Part shown: piece after piece, positions 1-7,982 of the stretch | How the letters are laid out: every line of letters begins with the position of its first letter | How positions within the stretch are numbered: position 1 is the stretch's first letter | Origin: a virus | Direction: 5' to 3' (one strand) | Virus record (IMG/VR): IMGVR_UViG_3300010373_000114 | Coordinates: 1-27,909 of that record | Length of the DNA stretch: 27,909 nt | Translations under genes and position numbers: made by a program | Notes under the pieces: generated by a model | What the model was told of the DNA's origin: nothing | Database searches by the model: none | The model's input: the letters and a program-made list of their open reading frames with translations, nothing else

Positions 1-125
1 CTCCTCCGGTTTCCACGCTTTCGAGCGGGCAGCGCTCGGCACGCCTTCTTCCGCCGATCACGGTTGCGGTCATTGAGGCGCAGAGCGGCCATTCGCTCAG
101 CGTCAACATTAACGTCCAGCAGTAA
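1..125 (+). CDS. C-terminal end of probable tail sheath protein (partial)
   Basis: An open frame enters from the left edge and stops at TAA 123-125, giving about 40 residues that include PPITVAVIEAQSGH and end in NINVQQ. The beta-strand-like end with a PPITV motif resembles the C-terminus of DUF3383-type phage tail sheath proteins. A sheath gene is also what normally precedes the tail tube gene in this kind of operon. The family assignment is an inference from a short tail plus context. The gene ends 35 bases before the tube gene. Confidence 0.5.
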   Translation, partial: PPVSTLSSGQRSARLLPPITVAVIEAQSGHSLSVNINVQQ

Positions 126-145
126 GCGGGGTCGATTTGAACACT

Positions 146-150
146 AGGAG
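146..150 (+). promoter_or_regulatory. Ribosome-binding site of the tail tube gene
   Basis: AGGAG lies 10 bases before the ATG at 161. It supports that start over any internal one. Confidence 0.7.
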
Positions 151-160
151 ATTGTAAAGA

Positions 161-619
161 ATGTCAAACATACTCGTAACCTATTCAGCAAAAGACACCA
201 GTATGTCTATGGTGCATCCGTTGATCGATCCCATACAGGTGGCGGGAACCTCTGCCTTGGGTCTCAATAAGATCACCGTCCGCATGCTGCAGGACCAGAC
301 CAGCACGAAGGTTGGCGGGGACGGAGCTGTAATTATCAGCGCCATACCCGGAGACCAGGGAGAGATCGACGTGGAGGTGTGGCAGACCAGCACCCTCCAT
401 CAGCAATTTCTCGCCTGGTATAACCAGTGCAAGGCCGCGCGAGACCAAGGCGACGTATCCGTGTGGGCCGGCGCTAAGGTCGTAGTGTGGAATGCCGTGG
501 ACGGATCTAAGCATATAGCGATCGGCGTCGCGCCAAAGAAAATCCCCGACAAGACGTATGAAGCTGAGGCCCAGACGATCACCTGGACCTTGGTGTGTGC
601 TGATATTACGAGTACGTAA
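161..619 (+). CDS. Tail tube protein (DUF3277-like)
   Basis: The 152-aa product matches the size and pattern of DUF3277-type phage tail tube proteins. These polymerise into the inner tube of a contractile tail. Visible features are a beta-rich fold with a short N-terminal lead, an ISAIPGDQGEIDVEV strand region near residues 59-73, and the family-like segment STLHQQFLAWYNQC near 77-90. The C-terminus ends in a strand (TITWTLVCADITST). The start has an AGGAG site. The stop codon overlaps the AAGGGGAG site of the chaperone gene downstream. The position between a probable sheath and the chaperone/tape measure pair is exactly that expected for a tube gene. Confidence 0.8.
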   Translation: MSNILVTYSAKDTSMSMVHPLIDPIQVAGTSALGLNKITVRMLQDQTSTKVGGDGAVIISAIPGDQGEIDVEVWQTSTLHQQFLAWYNQCKAARDQGDVSVWAGAKVVVWNAVDGSKHIAIGVAPKKIPDKTYEAEAQTITWTLVCADITST

Positions 620-633
620 GGGGAGCCTCGCGC

Positions 634-1014
634 ATGCCTATTGAACGATTCAAGGACGTAGACGTCAACGGAAGGAAGTTCCGCGTAGGAAGGGTGCTAT
701 CTGATATTGGGGTCTGGATAATGCTCCAGATCGAAGGTCGCAAAACGTCCGACCCTGACGTCTACGCCAAAATAAAAAATCACCTGTTCAACCTCTGCTC
801 CTCATGCGAAGACATCGACGGAACCGTAATTCCAAGGCGCGTCTACGCGGACGGAAAATGGTTGATTCCGGAGCTTGAGCTGGATTACGACGCCGAAACG
901 GTGAAAGAAATATTCGAGGCGTCCATGGAGTTCAACTTCGGCGGTTTTTTCAAGAAGCTACTGGCGCAGATCAGAGCCGCGGAAGAAGCAGCGAGATTGG
1001 CTACCGACCAGTAG
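634..1014 (+). CDS. Tail assembly chaperone, short form (G-like)
   Basis: This 126-aa protein lies between the tube gene and the tape measure gene, the standard place for the tail assembly chaperone that coats the tape measure before tube polymerisation. It begins MPIERFKDVDVNGRKFRVGR and ends in a helical region rich in Ala, Glu and Arg. The ATG at 634 follows an AAGGGGAG site at 618-625 that overlaps the stop of the tube gene. A TTTTTTC slippery heptamer at 945-951 and a downstream stem allow a -1 shift into a second frame, which makes a longer G-T form. The short form is therefore the zero-frame product. Assignment rests on position, size and the frameshift architecture rather than on a strong motif. 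Confidence 0.75.
   Translation: MPIERFKDVDVNGRKFRVGRVLSDIGVWIMLQIEGRKTSDPDVYAKIKNHLFNLCSSCEDIDGTVIPRRVYADGKWLIPELELDYDAETVKEIFEASMEFNFGGFFKKLLAQIRAAEEAARLATDQ
945..951 (+). other. -1 ribosomal frameshift slippery heptamer
   Basis: T TTT TTC fits the X XXY YYZ rule exactly in the zero frame of the chaperone gene (ggT TTT TTC aag). Both tRNA-Phe can re-pair on TTT TTT after slipping back one base. It is the only good heptamer in the overlap of the two frames (879-1014). Confidence 0.8.
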
Positions 1015-1211
1015 CTCTCCCACCAGATATATCCGGCTATCTATGGCGGCCGGTTATCGCCGGTCTCTGGCGCCAGCACGAAACCAGCGACGGAACATAC
1101 ACGTTCGCCGATCTGGTTGAAGTGAACCGCGTTCTCGACGTCCATGAAGAGAATGTGAGGCGCGCGCGCAAAGCCGCGGCGCAGGAAGCGCAGCGCAACA
1201 AACCACGATGA
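951..1211 (+). CDS. Frameshift extension of the tail assembly chaperone (T part of G-T)
   Basis: This segment is open from 879 to the TGA at 1209-1211, lies in the -1 frame relative to the chaperone, and has no good start codon of its own. Shifting at 945-951 gives a 192-aa G-T fusion: 106 residues of G plus 86 new ones. The extension contains YLWRPVIAGLWRQHE and DGTYTFADLVEVNRVLDVHE, then an Arg/Ala-rich helix ending QRNKPR. A WRPVxxGL motif, then DGTxxxxDxxxxNxxLDVxxEN, is the pattern I know from second frames of chaperone genes in Mu-like and related myophages. The TGA overlaps the ATG of the tape measure gene (ATGA at 1208-1211), so the fusion ribosome ends at the tape measure start. Without this reading, 1015-1207 would be an unexplained gap. 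Confidence 0.8.
   Translation, partial: QEATGADQSRGRSSEIGYRPVALPPDISGYLWRPVIAGLWRQHETSDGTYTFADLVEVNRVLDVHEENVRRARKAAAQEAQRNKPR
956..1016 (+). promoter_or_regulatory. Predicted frameshift-stimulating stem-loop
   Basis: AGCTACTGG at 956-964 is perfectly complementary to CCAGTAGCT at 1008-1016, a 9-bp stem that starts 4 bases after the slippery heptamer. The 3' arm contains the zero-frame stop codon TAG (1012-1014). Inside the 43-base loop, AGCC (975-978) can pair with GGCT (999-1002). The spacer is slightly shorter than the usual 5-9 bases. The role is inferred from placement. Confidence 0.65.
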
Positions 1212-3358
1212 GCAATATCCTCGAAGAGTACCTTGTAAAGCTTGGCTACGAGAACGATGAACCGTCTCTCGTCAAGATGCAGGGGATTCTTGCGCGCGCC
1301 GACAAGGCCGTAACCACTCACGCAAGTGGCATCACGCGCCGGTTACTCGAAGTGCAGAGCGCGATTGTCGGCTCGTTCACTTCGATCTCTGCCGCGATCC
1401 TCGGGACAGTTGATAAAGTCGCCATGGCCGATCAGGGATACCGCCTGATGGGGCTGCGCATGCTGATGACTACCGACAGCGCGCGTAAGCTCGACATGAT
1501 CACCAAGGCTCTCGGCGCGGATCTCCCGACGATTATTTGGGACCCGGAGTTACACCGCCGCGCCGTGGGAATGAGCGACGATATCGACCGCATGACGACC
1601 GCTCTCGGACCGGACTTCGAAAAGCGCATGCTCGGCGTGCGCGATATCCGCGCCGAGTTCTCACGCCTGGAAATCGCAACCAAGTTCCTGGGCATGAACT
1701 TCGCGTCGAAACTCTTTGAAAAGTTGCTTCCCGGCCGCGACCTTGACGAGAAGCTGGACCGTCTGCATTCGTGGGTTACAGAATTCGGCGACAAGCTGCC
1801 GCAGATTGCGGATAAACTCTCGGATCGGGCAATTCCGGTACTTCGGCAGACGTGGACCATGATCGAGGGTATCGTCGAAGTCGCGAAGTCGGGAGCGATC
1901 GCATTCACTAACCTGATTGGCGCGATCTCTGGGGACACGTCCATCCAAGGGACGCAGTTCAGCTTCGATAATCTCGCAACCGCGATTCAGCACGTTGGAG
2001 ACTGGCTGGTTAAATTCGAGACGTGGCTGGCGCACGCTGAAGTATCAGCGGGGCACTTTGCCTCCGCAATGGCCTTGGTATTGCGCGGAAATTGGAGCGG
2101 AGCGTCTGAAGAGTTCGACAAAGGTAAGCATTCCTTTGACGCGCCGAAGGCTCCTGGAGCGGCAAATGATCTGAGCGGCGCACCGCGAATGCCGGAGCTA
2201 AACTCTGGCGTCAACGTAACGTCTCACCCTCGGCCTTCAGGCTGGAGAGAATCCATCGAAGAGAAGACCATAGGCGCGCTGGACTGGCTTGAACGCTTTA
2301 CGCACCGTTACGGCCTAACGAAGCCGCTCGGGGATAAGAAACTGCGGGAGTACACGAACCGACTCGAAGATAAATGGTTTGGGTCTACGCCTCCACAGCA
2401 GGAGAAGGCGGCCAGCCCAACTGTATCTCAATCCTTTACTCTTCCGGAGATGCCGCCTACCGCCGCCAGTCCCACGATGGAGAGTCCAGCCACTCCTGCG
2501 GCCGGTGCGCCGGCTTCCAGTCCATCATTCATGAGCCGCGCTGCCCTGGTAGACGCTCTGTCGAATGCTATCGCTAAATTCGAAGCTGGCGACAAGGCCG
2601 ATCCCGTATCGCGGCGCAACAACAACCCCGGAAACCTCCGCTGGTGGGGCAACTATCCTGTCGTGAATGGCTACGCGAAGTTTCCCGATTGGGAGACCGG
2701 CATGGAAGCCCTCCGGCAACAGGTCCGCACGAACGTCTTTGGCCGTGGCCTAAACCTGGAGCAATTCTTTGGCGGAAAGCCGGAAGTTTACCCCGGATTC
2801 GCACCCGCCAAAGACGAGAATGATCCGGAGTCTTACGCCAACACCATCGGGAAGTGGCTAGGAATAGATGTGCACGTTCCCCTGAATCAGGTGGTGCCGA
2901 GCGCGCGCGGCGGAATGGAAGTGCCCGCCAATGTCAGTTCTCTGCTTTCTATCCTGCACCCTGAAGAGATGGTCCTGCCGGCCGATCTATCGCGCGGGCT
3001 CCGCGGCCTCATTTCAGGCCGCATGCAAGAGAACGCGGGATGGTTCAACGACGTGCCGCGTTGGATCAGCAATCCGCCGTCGTGGTATAACTCGCCGGCA
3101 TGGATCAACCCCGGACCGTCGACGTCGGCACTCCAGCGCGACTGGTCGCCCGCCATTTCGGAAATGCAGAGACCGATAGCTCCGTCCACAAGCGTGAACC
3201 ACGATGATCACAGCGTGGAGATCGGTGACATTAATATCTACATCACGCATCCGGGCGCGGACGAGCGGACTATCGAACGTGCGGTACGCGCGGGCATTGG
3301 CAAAGAACTTGACCGCCAGAATCAGATTGATCTGACGCAGCTTTCTCCAGCGTACTAA
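1208..3358 (+). CDS. Tape measure protein with embedded muramidase-like domain
   Basis: The 716-aa product fits a tape measure protein, which sets tail length. At about 0.15 nm per residue it predicts a tail near 107 nm. The start ATG overlaps the T-frame stop. Residues 1-350 are mostly helical with a hydrophobic stretch near 53-72. Residues about 390-440 are a Pro/Ala/Ser/Thr-rich linker. Residues about 442-563 look like a phage muramidase domain, with RRNNNPGNLRWWG, YAKFPDWETGMEALRQQV, GLNLEQFF and NTIGKWLGI in the usual order. Next comes a typical tape-measure C-terminal segment, GGMEVPA...LHPEEMVLPADLSRGL. The final 60 residues contain ITHPGADERTIERAV. The domain could locally open peptidoglycan during DNA entry. 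The protein contains no cysteine. Confidence 0.85.
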   Translation: MSNILEEYLVKLGYENDEPSLVKMQGILARADKAVTTHASGITRRLLEVQSAIVGSFTSISAAILGTVDKVAMADQGYRLMGLRMLMTTDSARKLDMITKALGADLPTIIWDPELHRRAVGMSDDIDRMTTALGPDFEKRMLGVRDIRAEFSRLEIATKFLGMNFASKLFEKLLPGRDLDEKLDRLHSWVTEFGDKLPQIADKLSDRAIPVLRQTWTMIEGIVEVAKSGAIAFTNLIGAISGDTSIQGTQFSFDNLATAIQHVGDWLVKFETWLAHAEVSAGHFASAMALVLRGNWSGASEEFDKGKHSFDAPKAPGAANDLSGAPRMPELNSGVNVTSHPRPSGWRESIEEKTIGALDWLERFTHRYGLTKPLGDKKLREYTNRLEDKWFGSTPPQQEKAASPTVSQSFTLPEMPPTAASPTMESPATPAAGAPASSPSFMSRAALVDALSNAIAKFEAGDKADPVSRRNNNPGNLRWWGNYPVVNGYAKFPDWETGMEALRQQVRTNVFGRGLNLEQFFGGKPEVYPGFAPAKDENDPESYANTIGKWLGIDVHVPLNQVVPSARGGMEVPANVSSLLSILHPEEMVLPADLSRGLRGLISGRMQENAGWFNDVPRWISNPPSWYNSPAWINPGPSTSALQRDWSPAISEMQRPIAPSTSVNHDDHSVEIGDINIYITHPGADERTIERAVRAGIGKELDRQNQIDLTQLSPAY

Positions 3359-3361
3359 CCA

Positions 3362-4087
3362 ATGGCATCCCTCGCCTCAATATTGAGCGGCATTCGGTTC
3401 ACCGTGAACACCAGCCAGGACCTCGAAGACAGCGCTGGAATCTGGCGCCCGCCCCAGTGGGCCAGAGGTATCCCCGCTATCGCCATTACCGCTACCGATC
3501 CGGTGACGAAAGCACAGACAGCGTACGTGTTCGATGCGGTAATTCGCGCAGAGCACGAACAACGGACGGCGGTCACCCTGAACCCAGTCCAGACCGGAGC
3601 GGCGATTTCCGATCATGCGTATACTATTCCGGCCAGTCTCGTTCTCGAGATCGCGATGAGCGACGCGATGCAATCGTTCACGATGGGCCAGTGGGCAGAC
3701 GGCCCATCAAAGAGTGTTTCGGCGTACCAGAAACTGATTTCGCTGCAAAAGCAGCGATTGCCGCTTCAGGTCTCTACGCGGCTTCGCTCGTACAGCAACA
3801 TGATGATCACCGGCGTTCATGCCGAGGAAGATCACGAAACCGCCTCAGCGTTGAAAGCAACGGTCACGTTTCAGGAGATCCTGACGGCCACCGTGATTAC
3901 TGCGGATTCGAGCAGTTCGGATTCGGCGCTGCCGCAGACCACGAATCAAACGGTCGTAGGCCAGATACAGGCGCAAGCCGTGCCTCAGTCGGTGCAGGCG
4001 CAAAACAGCACTGCCGGCCAGTCGCTTCCGTCCATACCGGGCGCTGGATCGTGGAGCAGCACCAGCGCTAGCCAGATTCAGCCATAG
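3362..4087 (+). CDS. Dit-like baseplate adaptor protein
   Basis: The 241-aa protein follows the tape measure after three bases. Its order HAYTIPASLVLEIAMSD, then SVSAYQKLISLQKQRLPLQV, then a strand-rich end of the core (ALKATVTFQEILTA) matches the Dit-like N-terminal domain found in myophage baseplates, where it links the tube to the hub. The last 65 or so residues are Ser/Gln/Thr-rich, low in complexity, and probably flexible. No obvious Shine-Dalgarno sequence precedes the ATG, so translation is likely coupled to the tape measure. I am fairly sure of a baseplate role and less sure of the exact subfamily. Confidence 0.65.
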   Translation: MASLASILSGIRFTVNTSQDLEDSAGIWRPPQWARGIPAIAITATDPVTKAQTAYVFDAVIRAEHEQRTAVTLNPVQTGAAISDHAYTIPASLVLEIAMSDAMQSFTMGQWADGPSKSVSAYQKLISLQKQRLPLQVSTRLRSYSNMMITGVHAEEDHETASALKATVTFQEILTATVITADSSSSDSALPQTTNQTVVGQIQAQAVPQSVQAQNSTAGQSLPSIPGAGSWSSTSASQIQP

Positions 4088-4093
4088 AATCCG

Positions 4094-4426
4094 ATGGCCC
4101 AAACAATACCGCTCACCTCGGCGCCAAACCAAGCTCTGCGCGTCGCGCTTAACATCAATGGGGCCACGGTAACGCTGAATCTCGAAATTTCCTACAACTC
4201 TTCGGGCGGGTTTTGGGTGATGTCGGTCGCGGACCAGAATGGACAGCCGCTCCTGTCTTGCGTGCCACTGCTGACTGGAATTTGGCCGGCGGCTAACATC
4301 CTCGGACCTTACGATTACATGCAGATCGGCTCCGCGTTTCTGATCAACCAAAACGGCGCGGCTACGGACTTTCCGGACGATACAAATCTCGGCTCAGGCT
4401 TCATTTTGCTCTGGGATAACAACTGA
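4094..4426 (+). CDS. Baseplate plug protein
   Basis: The 110-aa beta-rich protein resembles the phage baseplate plug family described from the minimal cyanomyophage Pam3. Visible signs are an N-terminal MAQTIPLTSAPNQALRVALN, a GGFWVMSVADQNGQPLL hairpin, GPYDYMQIGSAFLI, and a C-terminal FPDDTNLGSGFILLW. The motif 'tNLGsgFxLxW' near the end is characteristic. It lies directly between the Dit-like and hub genes, as in that phage. Its last base is shared with the hub start (TGATG). Confidence 0.75.
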   Translation: MAQTIPLTSAPNQALRVALNINGATVTLNLEISYNSSGGFWVMSVADQNGQPLLSCVPLLTGIWPAANILGPYDYMQIGSAFLINQNGAATDFPDDTNLGSGFILLWDNN

Positions 4427-5514
4427 TGTCCACCACTCCGCAGCCGTTACCGTTTTTCGGGCGCGCGTGGCAGGTCGCGGTGAATACTGCGGACGGCAAG
4501 ACGTATTCCGTTCAGAGTACCGTAGCCGACGGCGAAGACCCGTTGCGCGTGACGTTCAAGATCGAGAATTACGCGCTGTTGGCTTACTGGCAGGCTGAAG
4601 TCGCGATCTACAACATGGAAGCGTCGATTCGCAACCAGGTCCGCGGCATTCAGAACCTCAACGACTTCTGGGCCTTCAACCAACCGCTGGTAGCCGGCGA
4701 CTCTCTATCTTTGAGCGCCGGATATCGCGCGGCGAATTCCACGCAACCGTTCGACGTTGGCGCAAACCTTCTCTACGCCGGGAAGATCCTGCAATCCGCC
4801 TGGACGCGGGAGAACGTAACGGATTACCGCCTCACGCTGCGGTGTGTGACCGGATTGCTCGAAGACGCGCTCAACTTCGTCAGTTTTTCGCTGAGCAAGG
4901 GGGCTACGGCTTACGATGCCGTGACGCAGGCAGCGGGGCATGCCAATATTCCGGTAGAGCATATAGACCAAGCGGCTACCGATGCGCTGAAGTCGAGTGC
5001 GTTTGCACGCGGACAGGCCTTCCACTCGCGACCGTTCAGCACCTTTCGAGACCTGACGAAGCAGAACAATCTGCTTGCGTGGGTGAGTCCGAATGGGCTG
5101 AACGTGCGATCGTTTGACCCAAAGACCACTCCAGCGGCCCCGAATTTCGCGTATGCGCCGGTCAATCTCGACACGAGTCAGCAGCAAAACCGGCAGACGG
5201 CAATCAAGGAAACGCTGATCGGCACTCCCGAGCAGACGCAGGACGGAGTAGTCTTCCGCGTTTTGCTGGATTCCTCGGTAAAGATCGGCGACATCGTGCA
5301 ACTTGCGGCGGGCACAATCGTGAACCTGTTTCCAGTCCAGATTGGGTCTTTGCCGCCGGTGCCGAGCCGGGATGGCCTGTACGTGGTGGCCGGTCTGAAG
5401 CACGTAGGAGACAGCCGCGGCCGCGGCGACGACTGGTACACGGAGGTTCAGGGCGTGACCATGGATTTCTTCGCCAATTTCTTGCAGGCGCGCAATCCGC
5501 TCGGAAAGAACTAA
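4426..5514 (+). CDS. Baseplate hub protein (gp27-like)
   Basis: The 362-aa protein is positioned and sized as the baseplate hub, the trimeric ring that carries the central spike. The N-terminus (FFGRAWQVAVN...YSVQSTVADGEDPLRVTFKIE) and the beta-barrel alternation are typical of hubs in phages with a plug protein. A linker and second barrel follow around residues 150-260 (SRPFSTFRDLTKQNNLLAWVS). The C-terminal part (GLYVVAGLKHVGDSRG, DDWYTEVQGVTMD) corresponds to the family's last domain. It shares TGATG with the plug and TAATG with the spike gene. Confidence 0.75.
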   Translation: MSTTPQPLPFFGRAWQVAVNTADGKTYSVQSTVADGEDPLRVTFKIENYALLAYWQAEVAIYNMEASIRNQVRGIQNLNDFWAFNQPLVAGDSLSLSAGYRAANSTQPFDVGANLLYAGKILQSAWTRENVTDYRLTLRCVTGLLEDALNFVSFSLSKGATAYDAVTQAAGHANIPVEHIDQAATDALKSSAFARGQAFHSRPFSTFRDLTKQNNLLAWVSPNGLNVRSFDPKTTPAAPNFAYAPVNLDTSQQQNRQTAIKETLIGTPEQTQDGVVFRVLLDSSVKIGDIVQLAAGTIVNLFPVQIGSLPPVPSRDGLYVVAGLKHVGDSRGRGDDWYTEVQGVTMDFFANFLQARNPLGKN

Positions 5515-6233
5515 TGTCCTCGAATTTCGGAGTATCGCTCGAACAGAGGCTCACACCTTCGATTGCGACAGCGCAGCGGCTAGCCGATTCCATTTCGCAA
5601 TCCATGCGCGTCGCTATCCCGGCCGTGGTGCAATCCTTCTCGCCGGGCCCACCCGCGACTGTTTCTGTGGTGGTGGCGATAAACGAATTCGTTATGCAGG
5701 ATTCTGGCGACGATTCCACCGTCTCGCTTGAAACCAGGGCCGTGCAGCTTCCCGTTCTCGAGGATGTACCGGTGATGGTTCCGAGCGCCGGCGGATGGAG
5801 CCTCACGTTTCCCATTCAGCCCGGTGACGAATGCCTGATCGTTTTCGGGGATGCCTCGCTTGATAGTTGGCTGGAAAGCGGCGGCGCGAACAATTATCCC
5901 GTGAGCCAGCGGCGCCACAGCCTTTCCGATGGAGTGGCCATTTTCGGCCTGCGATCGAAGCCCCGCGGGCTGTCCGGATACCCCACCGAATCCGCGCAAC
6001 TCAGGAACGATGACGGAACGGTAAAGATCGATCTCGCTCCCGATACGATCACCATCACCGCTCCCACGGTCAACGTGAACGCCGAGAGCGTGACAGTGGA
6101 CGCGTCAGAGACAGTGAAAATCGAGGGCGACAGCCAGGTGCTCATATCGAACGGCACCAAGACCCGCGATTTCTTCTCGCACCAGCATTCTGGCGTAGCG
6201 GGCGGAGTAGCAAATAGCGGACCGGTGTTCTGA
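5514..6233 (+). CDS. Baseplate central spike protein (Gp138/gpV-like)
   Basis: The 239-aa protein has an OB-fold N-terminal half in the Gp138 style (VPSAGGWSLTFPIQPGDECLIVFGD, residues about 85-109). A beta-helical needle follows near residues 160-215, with repeated short strands (TITITAPTVNVNAESVTVDAS). The tip ends in a HQHSGV...GPVF motif. In known spikes an HxH motif near the tip coordinates a metal ion. The protein sits on the hub and punctures the outer membrane. The start overlaps the hub stop, and the next gene starts at its own stop. Confidence 0.8.
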   Translation: MSSNFGVSLEQRLTPSIATAQRLADSISQSMRVAIPAVVQSFSPGPPATVSVVVAINEFVMQDSGDDSTVSLETRAVQLPVLEDVPVMVPSAGGWSLTFPIQPGDECLIVFGDASLDSWLESGGANNYPVSQRRHSLSDGVAIFGLRSKPRGLSGYPTESAQLRNDDGTVKIDLAPDTITITAPTVNVNAESVTVDASETVKIEGDSQVLISNGTKTRDFFSHQHSGVAGGVANSGPVF

Positions 6234-6592
6234 TGCCGACCATTCAGGTTAGAAAACTGGACGCGAACGGCGACCCGATGCGTGGCGCCGGTCTCGCGAA
6301 CTTCGTCACCGATATCGACGCCGTGGCGCAGATTATCCGCACGCGCCTCCTTCTACTGCAGGGCGAGTGGTTCCTGAACACGAGCGAGGGTTTGCCGTTG
6401 TTTCAGAAACTACTCGGGCATTCCACCACCGTGCGCGCCGTGGCGCTGGTGCTTCGCGAGCGCATCTTGGGCACGCCGTACGTGACCGGAATCAATTCTC
6501 TTTCGGTGGAATACGCGGCGGCGGGCCGCAATTTCACCTTCACCGCGAACGTGCAGACTCAGTTCGGTACGGTCTCCATCTCAAACCAGTAA
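6233..6592 (+). CDS. Baseplate wedge protein (gp25/gpW-like)
   Basis: The 119-aa product has the short wedge-protein layout: a helical region with DIDAVAQIIRTRLLLLQGEWFLN, then GLPLFQKLLG, then a helix (AVALVLRERILGTPYV) and two C-terminal strands. The 'GEWFLNtxxGlPlfqkllG' block is a good marker of gp25-like lysozyme-fold wedge proteins. In contractile machines this protein connects the hub with the sheath initiator. It is translationally coupled to the spike gene (TGATG). Confidence 0.8.
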   Translation: MPTIQVRKLDANGDPMRGAGLANFVTDIDAVAQIIRTRLLLLQGEWFLNTSEGLPLFQKLLGHSTTVRAVALVLRERILGTPYVTGINSLSVEYAAAGRNFTFTANVQTQFGTVSISNQ

Positions 6593-6596
6593 AGCC

Positions 6597-7970
6597 ATGC
6601 CCTACACCCCTCCGACCATCGGCCTGACAGGGCTGACGCTGCCGTCCTATGCCGACATTCTGAACTGGCTGACCGGTCAATTTTTGGCAATTTACGGAGC
6701 CGCATCCTATCTAGGCGCGGACTCTGCGGATTTCCAGGACATCGCCGTGCGCGCGCTGCAAGCCTATGACACAGCGCAAGCGTTGCAGGCGGTCTACCTG
6801 TCCATGAATCCATTGACGGCCGTGGGAACAAGCCTGGACCTCTGCGGGCGACTCATCGGCACGGCTCGTAAATCGGCATCATATTCGAGCGTCATCCTCA
6901 CGCTCAGCGGTGCGGCGGGAACGGTCATCACCAATGGCTTCGCAAAGGACGTGAACGGCAACTCGTGGAAACTGCCCTCGCCAGTGACGATCGGCAGCGG
7001 CGGAACGATCGCGGTTACCGCGACCGCTTCGACGCTTGGGAACATCACCGCGAACGCAAACGACATCACCACGATCGCGACGCCTACGGCTGGGTGGACC
7101 GGAGTCGTTAACTTGGCTGCTGCGATCCCGGGGTCCGCCGTGGAGCCGGATTCGCAATACCGGGCCCGGCTCCTTGTAGCGCAAATGAAGCCATCCATGA
7201 GCCTGCTTCCAGGCACGGCGGCGGCCATCGCGGCGGTTTCTGGTGTGACACGAAGCCAAGCGTACGAGAACCCGACGAACGCGACGGACTCCAACGGTCT
7301 GCCTCCCCATTCGATCACCTGCGTAGTAGAGGGCGGCGCCGCGGCAGACGTCGCGCAGGCCATCTATGATAACCGCGGCATCGGCTGCGACACGAACGGC
7401 ACCACAACGGTGACGATCACCGATCCGGCCAACCCCGGAATTACGATGCCGATTTCGTTCGACGTGCTCGCGTACGTGCCGGTATTCGTTGCGCTGAACG
7501 TGCACGCTTTGACGGGATACACCACGGCCACAACCGCGGCAATTCAGGCGGCGGTAGCAGCCTACCTGAACAGTCTCGGAATCGGAGAGGGCGTAGTCTA
7601 CAGCGAGCTTTTCGGTGCGGCGCTGAACGCGCGCCCCAACCCGGACCAGCCGCTTTTCTCTGTGCGCGCGATCGCATTCGGAGGAGCGGCGGCGCAGACC
7701 ACCGCCACTACGACCGCGAGCAGCCCGACCATCACGGTTGCGAGCGCAACCGGCATTGCCACCGGTCAGGTTGCAGTAGGTGCGAACATCCCGGCAGGCA
7801 CTACCGTTTCGGCAGTCAGCGGAACAACCATCACGCTATCCGCCAACGCGACGGCGAACGCGACCGGCGTGGCGGTATCTTTCTTCCCGACTGGCACTTC
7901 AGATTTGGCGGTCGCCTTCAACAAGGCTGCCAGCGGCTCTACGACATTCGTTCAAATCACTCTCGTTTAA
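6597..7970 (+). CDS. Baseplate J-like wedge protein with C-terminal inserted module
   Basis: The 457-aa protein starts four bases after the gp25-like gene and shows the baseplate J pattern: YADILNWLTGQFLAIYG near the start, then helical and strand domains with EPDSQYRARLLVAQM (residues about 180-195) and AIAAVSGVTRSQAYENPTN. The C-terminal domain near residues 290-360 carries VALNVHALTGYTT and IGEGVVYSELFGA. Residues about 362-433 are a Ser/Thr/Ala-rich module with IATGQVAVGANIPAGTTVSA, which splits the final J domain from its last strand (AVAFNKAAS...FVQITLV). This module type recurs in unrelated phage tail proteins, and its presence here looks like an insertion. Confidence 0.8.
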   Translation: MPYTPPTIGLTGLTLPSYADILNWLTGQFLAIYGAASYLGADSADFQDIAVRALQAYDTAQALQAVYLSMNPLTAVGTSLDLCGRLIGTARKSASYSSVILTLSGAAGTVITNGFAKDVNGNSWKLPSPVTIGSGGTIAVTATASTLGNITANANDITTIATPTAGWTGVVNLAAAIPGSAVEPDSQYRARLLVAQMKPSMSLLPGTAAAIAAVSGVTRSQAYENPTNATDSNGLPPHSITCVVEGGAAADVAQAIYDNRGIGCDTNGTTTVTITDPANPGITMPISFDVLAYVPVFVALNVHALTGYTTATTAAIQAAVAAYLNSLGIGEGVVYSELFGAALNARPNPDQPLFSVRAIAFGGAAAQTTATTTASSPTITVASATGIATGQVAVGANIPAGTTVSAVSGTTITLSANATANATGVAVSFFPTGTSDLAVAFNKAASGSTTFVQITLV

Positions 7971-7982
7971 AGGAAATCGATT

